Shown one piece after another: positions 44,035 to 52,178 of a stretch of DNA of 64,000 bases (the first letter of the stretch is position 1; every line of letters begins with the position of its first letter). The stretch is taken from the NCBI RefSeq assembly GCF_030285625.1, contig NZ_CP127294.1, positions 248,001 to 312,000 on the forward strand, read 5' to 3'. The notes beneath the pieces are model-generated. The model did not search any database and was not told where the DNA came from. It saw nothing but the letters and a program-made list of their open reading frames with translations. Made by a program: the position numbers and the translations under genes. The stretch comes from Amycolatopsis sp. 2-15. Its GTDB lineage: Bacteria; Actinomycetota; Actinomycetes; Mycobacteriales; Pseudonocardiaceae.

Positions 44035-44973
44035 ATGACGACTACCGCAAGCATCCGGGACGTGGCTCACCGTGACTCCACGCCGGTCGGCGTGATCGAC
44101 CTCAAGAAGCTACGCAGCGCCGGGATCTCAGCCCGAAGAGCCGCCAGGCTGGCGCGGCCGGGCGGGCCGTGGCGCCGCGTGTATCCCGGTGTGTTCGTGA
44201 TCCAGGACAAACCGCCGTCCCGATTACAGCTGCTGCACGCCACGATCGCCCGCTACGGCCCCGACGCCGTCATCACGGGCACCGACGCGCTGCGCGCCCA
44301 CGGCATCTCCCACCCGCTCACAGGCGAGATCCACCTGCTCCTGCCGCACTACCGTCGCCCGGGCTCCGAGCCCGGCGTCCTGACCTACCGCACGGCCCGC
44401 ATGCCCGAGCCCGTGATCATCGACGGCCTCCCCTACGCCGGCGCCCCGCGCGCCGCCCTGGACCTGGCGCGCCGCGAGGCCGACCCGAAGGCCGTCGAAC
44501 GCCTGACGACGCTCCCGCTGTTCTGGGGCGTGTGCGCCCGCGCCGAACTCCTGGCCGAACTCGACGCCGGCAACCAACGCGGCTCCTCGGCGGTCCGAGC
44601 CGTGCTCCGCGGGATGGACGACCGCGAAACCTTCACCGACGGCCAGGCCCTCCGCCTCCTGCGCGACACTCCCCTGCCGTCCCCCCAGTGGAACGTCACG
44701 ATCTGCGACCTGCGCGGCCGCCGCATCGGCATCGCCGACGCCTGGTGGGACCAGGTCGGCCTCGCCTGGCGCTACCGCACCGGCGCCGGCCCCACTGACT
44801 TCAGCCACCTGGCGCTGACCGCCACGGGCACCGTCCTCGTGCGCTGCACGCCCCGCCAACTCAACGACACCCCGGCCGACATCACCCGGGAACTGGTCAG
44901 CGCCTACACCCAGGCCGCCCGCACACCCCGTCCGAAAGTCCGCGCGGTACACCGCCGGGAGACTGCCGCATGA
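44035..44973 (+). CDS. AbiEi-like antitoxin-domain protein, no toxin partner seen
   Basis: 312 residues. The N-terminal part carries a short winged helix like the AbiEi antitoxin family (GVIDLKKLRSAGISARRAAR, GGPWRRVYPGVFVIQDKPPS) and then an ALRAHGISHPLTGEIHLLLP region. The C-terminal part recalls a Vsr/DUF559 nuclease-like fold (RGRRIGIADAWWDQVGLAWR) only by layout. Type IV systems have an AbiEii nucleotidyltransferase downstream; the next 590 bp hold none. Many mycobacteria and Amycolatopsis carry such solitary proteins. A transcription role is possible. Confidence 0.72.
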   Translation: MTTTASIRDVAHRDSTPVGVIDLKKLRSAGISARRAARLARPGGPWRRVYPGVFVIQDKPPSRLQLLHATIARYGPDAVITGTDALRAHGISHPLTGEIHLLLPHYRRPGSEPGVLTYRTARMPEPVIIDGLPYAGAPRAALDLARREADPKAVERLTTLPLFWGVCARAELLAELDAGNQRGSSAVRAVLRGMDDRETFTDGQALRLLRDTPLPSPQWNVTICDLRGRRIGIADAWWDQVGLAWRYRTGAGPTDFSHLALTATGTVLVRCTPRQLNDTPADITRELVSAYTQAARTPRPKVRAVHRRETAA

Positions 44974-45500
44974 CGCCGGGGTGAGCACCCACGGCGAGGC
45001 CTTTCGGCCGCGCGCGGGCCGTTGCCGGAGGTTCGCACGGAGCGAGGGCCGTGCCGAACCTCTCGCCAACGCACGGGCGGGCCGGCGAGCGCAGACCGAA
45101 CGTCTCCGACACGTGGCGGCGGAGCTACGAAACCGCCTCGGTCCGCGAGGTGGGTTGGATAGCGGTGAAAGCCGACCAGGCAGTCGAGCGGGAGGGCTCA
45201 CACGCACGGCTGGGAAACTGCCCAACCCGCGTCAGCCTGCAATGTGGGTTGGGCAGCGGTGCAAGCGCGCCAGACAGCAGTTCAGGCCGGCAGACGATCG
45301 CGGGCCGAACGGCACGTGCTCACGCCGGCGAAACTGCCAACCCGCCTTCGCGCGCGATGCCCACGCGGAGTCAAGCACTTGGCGCGTGTTCCGTGAATGG
45401 CGAGCGAGCCGACGACTCACGCTGGCTCAACACTTCGGGCACACGGGGGTTCTGCCCGCGAGCCGGCCCGGAAGGTCCGGGTGGGTGGTGAAAAGCGCGC
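44974..45500. other. Gene-free region with an inverted-repeat family
   Basis: No gene is supported. A perfect 11-bp stem (CTGCCCAACCC 45218-45228 / GGGTTGGGCAG 45246-45256) is accompanied by partial copies: GGGTTGG near 45153 and GAAACTGCCAACCCGC at 45330-45345. Confidence 0.55.
45218..45256. repeat. Inverted repeat in the AbiEi-downstream gap
   Basis: 11-bp perfect arms around a 17-nt loop; partial copies of each arm lie about 80-110 bp on either side. Confidence 0.6.
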
Positions 45501-45524
45501 GGCCGACCCAGCCAACGGTCGGCC
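45501..45524 (-). terminator. Terminator after the zinc-ribbon gene
   Basis: GGCCGACC/GGTCGGCC with an 8-nt loop, followed on the minus strand by GCGCGCTTTTC. Confidence 0.7.
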
Positions 45525-45560
45525 GGACAACTAGCGAAAGGGAGGTGATTCGCCCGAGGG

Positions 45561-45743
45561 TCACCAGTATTCGTCGGGGAGTTTGGCTTCGATGTCGCGG
45601 ACGTGGTCGCGGGCGCAGGTCGTGCAGAGCCATTGGGAGCGGCCGTTGTCCTTGGTGGAGACCCAGGACAGGGCGGCGAGCGGGTCGGGCTCGGCGGAGC
45701 GGGCGCGGCCACAACGGGAGCAGGTGGGGCCCGGGGCGGTCAC
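45561..45743 (-). CDS. Small zinc-ribbon protein
   Basis: 60 residues from the GTG at 45743, overlapping the stop of the methyltransferase gene (GTGA). Two Cys pairs, TCSRCGRA and LCTTCARDH, about 30 residues apart suggest a zinc ribbon. It ends KLPDEYW. The function is unknown; coupling to the methyltransferase suggests they act together or are co-regulated. Confidence 0.8.
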   Translation of the reverse strand: MTAPGPTCSRCGRARSAEPDPLAALSWVSTKDNGRSQWLCTTCARDHVRDIEAKLPDEYW

Positions 45744-46858
45744 GAGCGACGTCCACAGTGGACGATTTTCGCGCCGGTGAGGTAGAGGTCGCGCCGGGCG
45801 GCAAGGTTATAGGGGCCGTCCGGATCGAGGAGGGAGGTGAGGGTTTCGCGGTCGTCCGGCGTGAGGTACTCGCCGCCGAACTCGAAAATGCGGGCAACGC
45901 GGTGGACGACGTACTCCGCGAGCATCGCGGGGCCCGGCGCGCGGTGGTGCACGAGCGCGCCGAACGAGTCGACGTCGGTGAGCCCGGCGCGCTCCAGCGC
46001 GGTCGACCAACCGTAGGGCATCGCGACGGCACCCTCGATGCCCTCGCGCATGCCGATGAACCACTCGGCCTGCGCGGCCAGCAACCGGTCCTCGAGCCCG
46101 GGCCTGCCGACGCCCAAATCCCAAGGCAGGCACCGGAAATCGAGCCCGCCCTCCGCGAGCGCCACCAGCCCGCCCGCCTTCGCGACCGCCGCGACCGTCC
46201 CCACGGCCTCCTGCTGGTCCGGCAAGTGATGCACCACGCGCGACGCCCACACCAGATCCGCCGCCGGCAACACCCCCGGCAGCCCGGCATCCGCGAGGTC
46301 ACCCCGCACCACCCGCACCTCGACGACACCGGTGGCCGAACTGGTCGAACCACCCTCCGCGCGATCGCTCGACGTCGGTCGCCTTCCGACAGAACCAGCG
46401 CCTCCAACGCGGGCGCGCGTGGCCGGCGCATCGACCGCACTGGTATCGAAAGCCGCATTGGCGGAGCCACCGTCCGCGCGGTCATCCGACCCCGATCGGC
46501 TTCCGGTCGAGCCAGCGCCCCCAACGGCGCCGCGCGTGGCCTGCCCAGCAACCGCATCGGCAGCGTTGGAGGCGGTGTCGACGGCTGCCCGTACCGACTT
46601 CTCGGCTTCGGCGAGCAGCTCCGGTGTCGCGTCGACGAGGACGAGGGTGCCGCCGCCGTGGGTGGCCAGGCCGCGGGCGAAGTGGGTGCTCATGCCGCCA
46701 GCGCCGCAGCCGAGGTCGACGATCGTCGGTGTCGGGGGCAGGGCGGCGACCAGCCGCCGGGCGATGGCCGAAAGGGCGTCGGAGTCGAGGGTGTCGGCCG
46801 TGCGGAGCTGAGTCAGCCGATCGGCCCAGTCGATGTGGTCGTGAGTGTGAGCGGACAC
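45740..46858 (-). CDS. SAM-dependent methyltransferase with a repeat-derived insertion
   Basis: About 372 residues from the GTG at 46858 (VSAHTHDHIDWADRLTQLRT). The class I fold is clear: motif I IVDLGCGAGGMSTHFARGLA (about 46-65), LVLVDATPELLAEAE (second strand), DLVWASRVVHHLPDQQEAVG and, later, FGALVHHRAPGPAMLAEYVV. Between the second strand and the next (about 93-178) lies a low-complexity Ala/Gly/Ser/Arg segment made of two imperfect copies, ATRGAVGGAGSTGSRSGSDD and ATRARVGGAGSVGRRPTSSD, 39 codons apart. The substrate is unknown. Confidence 0.85.
   Translation of the reverse strand: MSAHTHDHIDWADRLTQLRTADTLDSDALSAIARRLVAALPPTPTIVDLGCGAGGMSTHFARGLATHGGGTLVLVDATPELLAEAEKSVRAAVDTASNAADAVAGQATRGAVGGAGSTGSRSGSDDRADGGSANAAFDTSAVDAPATRARVGGAGSVGRRPTSSDRAEGGSTSSATGVVEVRVVRGDLADAGLPGVLPAADLVWASRVVHHLPDQQEAVGTVAAVAKAGGLVALAEGGLDFRCLPWDLGVGRPGLEDRLLAAQAEWFIGMREGIEGAVAMPYGWSTALERAGLTDVDSFGALVHHRAPGPAMLAEYVVHRVARIFEFGGEYLTPDDRETLTSLLDPDGPYNLAARRDLYLTGAKIVHCGRRS
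45751..45763. repeat. Iterated palindrome GTCCACAGTGGAC
   Basis: A perfect copy at the 3' end of the methyltransferase gene; it encodes Val-His-Cys-Gly with TGT and GGA as at 24320, in an unrelated protein. Confidence 0.6.
46334..46540. repeat. Tandem in-frame duplication inside the methyltransferase gene
   Basis: Two diverged units, 46451-46540 and 46334-46423, offset by 117 bp (39 codons); both keep the reading frame open. Confidence 0.75.
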
Positions 46859-47448
46859 AACCTCATTCAACACCCGAAGCCCCACCGGAACCGAGCCGAC
46901 AAACCGGCTGCCCGCCGACAAGGTCCGCAGTGACCCGGCAGCACCGCGGGGATCAGCTGAGGCGCCAAGTAATTGGCAGGCGGCCACCGGCCGATGGCGC
47001 CGACATTGCGCAGGGTCGAGCGGCCGAATCGACGAATTCCGCGGCCGGGGCCGGATCCGGCTGGGATTCGCCGCGCTGACCGCAACCGCAGCGACAGCCG
47101 CGAAGCACCGAAGCACATCGACGCCGACGCGACTGACCGCGTCCCCGATATCCGCCGAACCCGAAATGACCGGAGGGCCGGTCACCACCCCGGGGGCCGG
47201 CCCTCCACACCGACAACAAATCGAGGACTTCGAAAACCCAAAGACTGCAAGCAGTCTGGAGAAATCTCAAGGCCTCGGCGGCCCGAAACTCAGCGCCGCT
47301 GAGGCCAACCAACCTCGAACGACGCCGAGCCCCAGAGATCTCCGAACCTCAACGCCTCAGTGCCTCAAGGACTCGAAACTCTGCGCCGCAGAGGCCAACC
47401 AACCTCAACGACGCCGAGCCTCAGAGCCTGAAAGCCCCCGAAGGCAAC
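46859..47448. other. Gene-free region with several hairpins
   Basis: No gene is supported. It holds GGAGGGCCGG/CCGGCCCTCC (47172-47206), AGACTG/CAGTCT (47242-47257) and a duplicated 48-bp block with covarying hairpins (47283-47421). Confidence 0.55.
47283..47421. repeat. 48-bp direct repeat with covarying hairpins
   Basis: Units at 47283-47331 and about 47373-47421. Each has a 15-nt hairpin, CTCAGCGCCGCTGAG (47289-47303) and CTCTGCGCCGCAGAG (47379-47393), followed by GGCCAACCAACCTC. The stem's A-T pair in the first is T-A in the second, so pairing is preserved. Confidence 0.75.
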
Positions 47449-47706
47449 TCAGTCCTCGAACCGCTTCGAGCGGTCCGCCGCCCAGCGGGCGAGGCGGGAC
47501 CACCGGCGGGCGGCTCGGGCGCGGCGCCAGGGGCGGAGCGCTTGGGTTTCTTGGTGCAGGTCCCGTATTCGGGCCCGGGACAGTTCTTCGTGAAGCAACA
47601 TTTCGCTGGTCTCCTGGGTATCGAGCTGTTTGGGTAGCGGGTGCGCGCGGTCGGGTTCGCGGGTGCGCGCTTCGTAGTCGCGGATGGTGATGAGTTCGAC
47701 GGTCAT
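47449..47706 (-). CDS. Small Arg-rich helical protein coupled to whiB7
   Basis: 85 residues from the ATG at 47706, which overlaps the whiB7 stop (ATGA). The sequence is MTVELITIRDYEARTREPDR, then LLHEELSRARIRDLHQETQA and a basic tail [20 protein letters not shown]. It is helical and amphipathic, with no known domain. Co-translation with WhiB7 suggests it belongs to the stress response or affects WhiB7 or membranes; this is inference. Confidence 0.72.
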   Translation of the reverse strand: MTVELITIRDYEARTREPDRAHPLPKQLDTQETSEMLLHEELSRARIRDLHQETQALRPWRRARAARRWSRLARWAADRSKRFED

Positions 47707-48047
47707 GCGGCGGCGCTCCGGGCTGCGGCGGCGGGCTCGAGGGCGGCGTTCTTGCGCGGGCGGCCACGGGGCCGCTTGCGCGCGATGACGGCACCGCGCT
47801 CGAAGATCTCGCCACCCCAGACGCCCCACGGCTCGCGCCGGGCGAGGGCTCCCGCGAGGCAGGCCTCACGGACGGGGCAGTCGGCGCACAGGGCCTTGGC
47901 GCGCTCGAGCTCGGCGGGAGACTCGGCGAACCAGAGGTCGGCGTCGCGGGAACGGCAGGGCAGGTCGAGCTCAGGGGCGGCGGCCCCGTCGAGCAGGTCG
48001 CCGATACCGAGGTCGAACCCCTCGGCGAAGGCGATGGCGGACGACAT
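47703..48047 (-). CDS. whiB7: WhiB7-type iron-sulfur transcription factor
   Basis: 114 residues from the ATG at 48047 (MSSAIAFAEGFDLGIGDLLD). The four iron-sulfur cysteines are C31, C54, C57 and C63 (CRSRDADLWF, ALCADCPVREACLAGALA). The WhiB turn EPWGVWGGE is at 72-80, and an AT-hook KRPRGRPRKN at 91-100 is the WhiB7 signature. WhiB7 binds the primary sigma factor and AT-rich promoter DNA and turns on intrinsic antibiotic resistance genes, including itself. The genome place next to uvrD2 and the ABC1 kinase matches mycobacterial whiB7. The long leader (48048-48553) supports attenuation control. Confidence 0.95.
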   Translation of the reverse strand: MSSAIAFAEGFDLGIGDLLDGAAAPELDLPCRSRDADLWFAESPAELERAKALCADCPVREACLAGALARREPWGVWGGEIFERGAVIARKRPRGRPRKNAALEPAAAARSAAA

Positions 48048-48130
48048 TTCCGTGCTCCTTCTTGTCGTTTCGGTGTTTTTGGGACTGTCGATCGAACTGG
48101 ACAACTTGTTCCTCATGGGGTTGTGCAGCC

Positions 48131-48180
48131 AAAAAAACACGAAGGCCGCGGATCCGGTTACCGGTTCCGCGGCCTTCGTG
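48131..48180 (-). terminator. Intrinsic terminator/attenuator in the whiB7 leader
   Basis: A 15-bp perfect GC-rich stem (48138-48152 with 48166-48180), extended by an inner CCGG/CCGG, followed by T7 on the minus strand. It lies about 85 nt before the whiB7 start and about 20 nt after the end of the upstream ORF. Confidence 0.88.
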
Positions 48181-48200
48181 AGCCTCGTGTCCTGACTAGG

Positions 48201-48461
48201 TCAGGAACTTCGCTCCCGTATCGACAACGGAACACGGAACTGCTTGATGGTCGGCAGATCGACGTCAACCTGCGGGTACGCGCCAACGAGGGCGGCGTTG
48301 GCCAGGGTGACCTCAACCGCGGTCCACGTACGCTCGTCAATCCGACGGAATCCGCCGAAGTGGGCGCTCGTGGGCACACCGGTACCCTGGCGCGAAGCGG
48401 GGATGAGACCGCAGCCGGACAGACCGGTGCCAGGGTTCGTGTGCATCATGTTGCTGATCAT
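48201..48461 (-). CDS. Possible upstream ORF in the whiB7 leader
   Basis: 86 codons from the ATG at 48461 (MISNMMHTNPGTGLSGCGLI...), with ATG also at codons 5 and 6. It ends IRERSS then TGA at 48201. It lies entirely inside the predicted whiB7 leader, between promoter and terminator. It could be the regulatory uORF known from mycobacterial whiB7 leaders, though longer than those, or a small protein gene of its own. No homology was recognised; the stretch RRIDERTWTAVEVTLANAAL looks protein-like. Confidence 0.45.
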   Translation of the reverse strand: MISNMMHTNPGTGLSGCGLIPASRQGTGVPTSAHFGGFRRIDERTWTAVEVTLANAALVGAYPQVDVDLPTIKQFRVPLSIRERSS

Positions 48462-48559
48462 TTCACCGGCACCACCTTTCGCTGTCCGGACGTTCGCCGC
48501 TCGAGGCGGCGCGCGTCATGTGGATCCCCAGACCGGGGGCTTCCCACCCGGGTAGGAGC

Positions 48560-48597
48560 AGATTATTGCCCCTCGCACACCGGGGCAACTTATTTTC
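48560..48597 (-). promoter_or_regulatory. whiB7 promoter with AT-rich WhiB7 element
   Basis: On the minus strand: GAAAATAAG (48589-48597), -35 TTGCCC (48583-48588), a 17-bp spacer and -10 TAATCT (48560-48565). WhiB7-controlled promoters carry an AT-rich stretch just upstream of the -35 box, which the AT-hook reads. The predicted RNA start is near 48553, giving a leader of about 505 nt. Confidence 0.75.
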
Positions 48598-48671
48598 CCG
48601 AAAACTCTCCGAAGCTACGAAGATCGCCTCCGAGCAGCGGGTTCGCCGCACCGATCAGGGTGCGGACGCGG

Positions 48672-50765
48672 TCAAGACCGCATCGAGGCGCGAACCACGT
48701 CGAGCACCTCCGCGCCGAAGCGTTCAAGCTTCGTCGCGCCGATGCCGGAGATCGACACGAGCGCTCCGTCGTCGGTCGGTCGCTGTTCGGCGATGGCCAT
48801 GAGTGTCGCGTCGGTGAACACCACGAAGGCCGGCACCTTGAGTTCCCGGGAACGCTCGCCGCGCCACGTCTTCAGCTTCTCCAGCAGCCCTTCATCCACT
48901 GTGGACGGGCACTTCGAGCACCGCCCCAGCTTCACCTCGATCGTCTGCAGCAGCGGCCCGCCGCACAACCGGCAGCGCGCGGCCTTCGAGCCCGGCGCCG
49001 ACGACGTCTGCTGCGACCGCGCGACACGGGCGGCGGGGTGGTCCTCCGGGATCAGCCCGTAGAGGAACCGGCTGCGGCGGCGGTTGCGGCGGCCACCCGG
49101 CGTGCGCGAAAGCGACCACGAGAGTGACAGGTGTTCCCGCGCCCGGGTGACGCCGACGTAGAACAGCCGCCGCTCCTCCTCGATCGCGGCCTCGTCGTCG
49201 CCCGCGTGCAGGATCGGCATCGTGCCCTCGGACAGGCCGACGAGGAACACGGCGTCCCACTCCAGGCCCTTCGCCGCGTGCAGCGACGCCAGCGTGACGC
49301 CTTCGACCGTCGGCGGGTGCTGCGCCGCCGCGCGCTGCTCCAGCTCCGCGACGAACCGCGGCAGGTCGGCGTCGGCGAAGCTCGCCGCCAGCTCCTCGGC
49401 CAGCTCCACCAACGCGAGCAGCGCGTCCCACCGCTCCTTCGCCGCCCCGCCGGCGGGCGGCTGCTCGGTGAGCCCGACGCGCGCGAGCACCGACCGCACC
49501 GCCGTCACCAGGTCGAGCGAAGTCGGATCACTCGACGCGACGCGCAGCGCCGACATCGCCTGCCGCACCTCGGCGCGCGCGAAGAACCGCTCGCCACCGC
49601 GCACGAGATACGGGATGCCAGACTCGGACAGCGCCTGCTCGTAGGCCTCCGACTGCGCGTTCACGCGGAACAGCACCGCGATCTCGCTGGCCGACACTCC
49701 CCCGTCGAGCAGCTCGCGCACGCGCCGCGCGACCGCCGCCGCTTCGGCCGACTCGTCCTCGTACTCGGCGAAGCGCGGTTCTGGCCCCGGCGGCCGCTGG
49801 CCGACGAGCTTCAGGCGAGACCCCGCCGGACGCCCGCGCGCCGCCCCGATCACCCGGTTCGCCAGCCCGACGACCTCGGGCGTCGACCGGTAGTCGCGCT
49901 CGAGCCGCACGACGGTGGCCTCGGGGAAGCGCCGTGTGAACTCCAGCAGCGGCCGCGGAGAAGCGCCGCCGAAGGAGTAGATGGTCTGGTTGGCGTCGCC
50001 GACGACGGTGAGGTCGTCGCGGCCGCCGAGCCACGCGTCGAGCAGGCGCTGCTGCAACGGCGTGACGTCCTGGTACTCGTCGACCACGAAACAGCGGTAG
50101 CGGTCGCGGAACTCGACGGCGACGGCTTCGTGTTCTTCGAGCACGGCCGTGGTGTGGAGGAGCAGGTCGTCGAAGTCGAGGACCTGCGCGGAGTTCTTGA
50201 TCTCCTCGTACAGCCGGTAGACCTGCGCGACCTGCGCCACCGGGGCCGGGGTGTCGCGCTGCGTGCGCGCGGCGACGGCCGGGTAGTCGTCGGGCGACAC
50301 GAGCGAGGCCTTGCTCCACTCGATCTCGCTCGAGAGGTCGCGCAGCACCTCCGTCTCCGTGCTCAGCCGCGCGCGCTGCGCGGCCTGCGCCACGAGGCGG
50401 AACTTGTTGTCGACGAGGTCCCACGGCCGGTCGCCGATCACACGCGGCCAGAAGTACCGCAGCTGCCGGCGAGCCGCGGCGTGGAAGGTGAGCGCCTGCG
50501 CGGCGTCGACGCCGAGACCGCGCAGCCGCGTGCGCATCTCGCCCGCCGCGCGCGTGGTGAAGGTGACGGCGAGTACTTGCCCGGCGGAGACGTGACCTGC
50601 GCCGACCAGGTGCGCGATGCGGTGCGTGATCGTGCGCGTCTTGCCCGTGCCGGCGCCGGCGAGAACGCAGACGGGCCCACGCGGCGCGGAGGCGGCGGCT
50701 CGTTGCTCGGGGTCCAGCCCGTCGAGCAGGCCCTGGCGACTCTTCGGAGACGATGCGCTTGCCAC
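48672..50765 (-). CDS. uvrD2: ATP-dependent DNA helicase UvrD2
   Basis: About 697 residues from the GTG at 50765 ([20 protein letters not shown]); an ATG at 50810 is possible. Superfamily 1 motifs: [21 protein letters not shown], Ia [80 protein letters not shown] and [17 protein letters not shown] zinc-type Cys quartet ([16 protein letters not shown]) and a C-terminal HRDC domain ([20 protein letters not shown]) mark UvrD2. It unwinds DNA in repair. It corresponds to Rv3198c and is transcribed in the same direction as whiB7, upstream of it. Confidence 0.94.
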   Translation of the reverse strand: MASASSPKSRQGLLDGLDPEQRAAASAPRGPVCVLAGAGTGKTRTITHRIAHLVGAGHVSAGQVLAVTFTTRAAGEMRTRLRGLGVDAAQALTFHAAARRQLRYFWPRVIGDRPWDLVDNKFRLVAQAAQRARLSTETEVLRDLSSEIEWSKASLVSPDDYPAVAARTQRDTPAPVAQVAQVYRLYEEIKNSAQVLDFDDLLLHTTAVLEEHEAVAVEFRDRYRCFVVDEYQDVTPLQQRLLDAWLGGRDDLTVVGDANQTIYSFGGASPRPLLEFTRRFPEATVVRLERDYRSTPEVVGLANRVIGAARGRPAGSRLKLVGQRPPGPEPRFAEYEDESAEAAAVARRVRELLDGGVSASEIAVLFRVNAQSEAYEQALSESGIPYLVRGGERFFARAEVRQAMSALRVASSDPTSLDLVTAVRSVLARVGLTEQPPAGGAAKERWDALLALVELAEELAASFADADLPRFVAELEQRAAAQHPPTVEGVTLASLHAAKGLEWDAVFLVGLSEGTMPILHAGDDEAAIEEERRLFYVGVTRAREHLSLSWSLSRTPGGRRNRRRSRFLYGLIPEDHPAARVARSQQTSSAPGSKAARCRLCGGPLLQTIEVKLGRCSKCPSTVDEGLLEKLKTWRGERSRELKVPAFVVFTDATLMAIAEQRPTDDGALVSISGIGATKLERFGAEVLDVVRASMRS

Positions 50766-50829
50766 CCCTCGATCCTCGCAGAGGGGGCCGAGGGATTCGT
50801 GGCAGGGCACGCGGCCGTATCCTGGTCAG

Positions 50830-51558
50830 ATGGCGGGAAAGCAGGACAAGGAAGCGGCCAAGCTGGCCAAGCAGGAGAAGCGCGCGGCCGGCAAGGCGCG
50901 GCGCGGGCAGCTCTTCGAGGCGTTCAAGATGCAACGCCGCGAAGACCCGATGCTGATTCCTTGGATGGCCGGCTCGATCGTGGTCGTCGCGGGCGTCCTG
51001 TTCGGTGTCGGGTTCATCTTCAACGTGCAGTGGGCGCTGTTGCCGCTGGGCATCGTGCTGGGCGTGCTGCTCGCGGTGATCATCTTCGGGCGCCGTGTGC
51101 AGAAGACCGTGTACACGAAGGCCGACGGCCAGCCCGGCGCCGGCGCGTGGGCGCTGGAGAACATGCGCGGCAGCTGGCGCGTGACGCCGACCGTCGCCGC
51201 GACCACGCAGCTCGACGCCGTGCACCGCGTGCTCGGCGCGCCCGGCGTGATCCTCGTGGCCGAGGGCGCGCCGCACCGCGTGAAGGCGCTGCTCTCGCAG
51301 GAGAAGAAGCGCGTGTCGCGCCTGATCGGCGACACCCCGATCTACGACTACACCATCGGCAACGGCGAGAACGAGATCCCGCTCAAGAAGCTGCAGAGCA
51401 CGCTGATGAAGCTGCCGCGCAACCTCAAGCCGCCGCAGGTCGACGCGCTCGAGGCCAAGCTCGCGGCGCTCGGCAACCGCGGCGCGGCCATGCCGAAGGG
51501 CCCGATGCCCGCCGGCGCGAAGATGCGCAACGTGCAGCGGACGATCCGCCGACGCTGA
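50830..51558 (+). CDS. DUF4191-family membrane protein
   Basis: 242 residues from the ATG at 50830 (MAGKQDKEAAKLAKQEKRAA). A very basic, Lys/Arg-rich N-terminal segment (1-45) is followed by two adjacent helices (about 50-95; AGSIVVVAGVLFGVGFIFNV, WALLPLGIVLGVLLAVIIFG). Then comes a cytoplasmic domain with GRRVQKTVYTKADGQPGAGA and TPTVAATTQLDAVHRVLGAP, and a Pro/Arg tail. The family is restricted to actinobacteria and of unknown function. It lies before RDD and glnA as in mycobacteria (Rv2219 order, recalled). Confidence 0.9.
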   Translation: MAGKQDKEAAKLAKQEKRAAGKARRGQLFEAFKMQRREDPMLIPWMAGSIVVVAGVLFGVGFIFNVQWALLPLGIVLGVLLAVIIFGRRVQKTVYTKADGQPGAGAWALENMRGSWRVTPTVAATTQLDAVHRVLGAPGVILVAEGAPHRVKALLSQEKKRVSRLIGDTPIYDYTIGNGENEIPLKKLQSTLMKLPRNLKPPQVDALEAKLAALGNRGAAMPKGPMPAGAKMRNVQRTIRRR

Positions 51559-51571
51559 CCCTGGTCCACGG

Positions 51572-51610
51572 AAAAGGCCTCCCGACTCGTCGCCGAGTGG
51601 GAGGCCTTTT
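51572..51610. terminator. Bidirectional terminator between DUF4191 and RDD genes
   Basis: AAAAGGCCTCCC (51572-51583) pairs with GGGAGGCCTTTT (51599-51610), with further pairing inside; T-runs on both strands. Confidence 0.9.
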
Positions 51611-51624
51611 TCTTGGGACTGTGG

Positions 51625-52110
51625 TCAGCGCATCCGGATCACGACGGTGCCGGTCACGCGGTCGAGCCAGCTGCGGCCGTCGGTGTTGCGGACGAGGGCG
51701 GGCACGATCACGACCGTGAGCACCATCCGCACCACGGCGCGCCAGGGGCCGACCATCGTGGCGCCGTCGAGGCGCGCGACGCGGACGCCCACGGCGCCCA
51801 TGCCCGGCGTGAAGCCGAAGAACATCGCCGGCACGGTCGTGATGACGGCCCAGGCGACGCCGGCCCACCAGTTGAACGTCTGCATCGCGGCGACGTCCTG
51901 CAGGTCGTAGCGCACGAACAGCGTGGTGATCAGGCCCGCGAGCACCAGGTCGATGACCAGCGCCAACAGGCGCGAACCGAACCCTGCAACGGAGCCGACG
52001 CCGGCTTCGGGCAGGCCGAACGTTTCACCGGGCCATTTCGGCGCGGTTCGGTTTTCCGAGCCCGGACCGCTGCCGGTCCCGGGGAGCCATTCGCCCGTCC
52101 ATCTCGCCAC
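51625..52110 (-). CDS. RDD-family membrane protein
   Basis: 161 residues from the GTG at 52110 (VARWTGEWLPGTGSGPGSEN). RDD signature pieces: GFGSRLLALVIDLVLAGLIT (R and D's in helix 1) and FFGFTPGMGAVGVRVARLDG, then a second hydrophobic pair ending GRSWLDRVTGTVVIRMR. It has three or four membrane helices. The family may transport ions or osmolytes; the role is unknown. Divergent from glnA; in mycobacteria it is Rv2219A. Confidence 0.85.
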   Translation of the reverse strand: MARWTGEWLPGTGSGPGSENRTAPKWPGETFGLPEAGVGSVAGFGSRLLALVIDLVLAGLITTLFVRYDLQDVAAMQTFNWWAGVAWAVITTVPAMFFGFTPGMGAVGVRVARLDGATMVGPWRAVVRMVLTVVIVPALVRNTDGRSWLDRVTGTVVIRMR

Positions 52111-52178
52111 CCGTCCAGGGTATGCCGGTGGCGCACACCACATCCGCCCTGGTCGGATGGCGCGTGTCACGCCACCCG

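Noticed and set aside
45200..45350. CRISPR array
   Set aside because: Repeats are few, inverted and unevenly spaced; there are no cas genes.
47166..47690. 174-codon plus-strand frame through the hairpin region
   Set aside because: It covers the repeats and runs antisense to the small Arg-rich gene; no domain or ribosome site.
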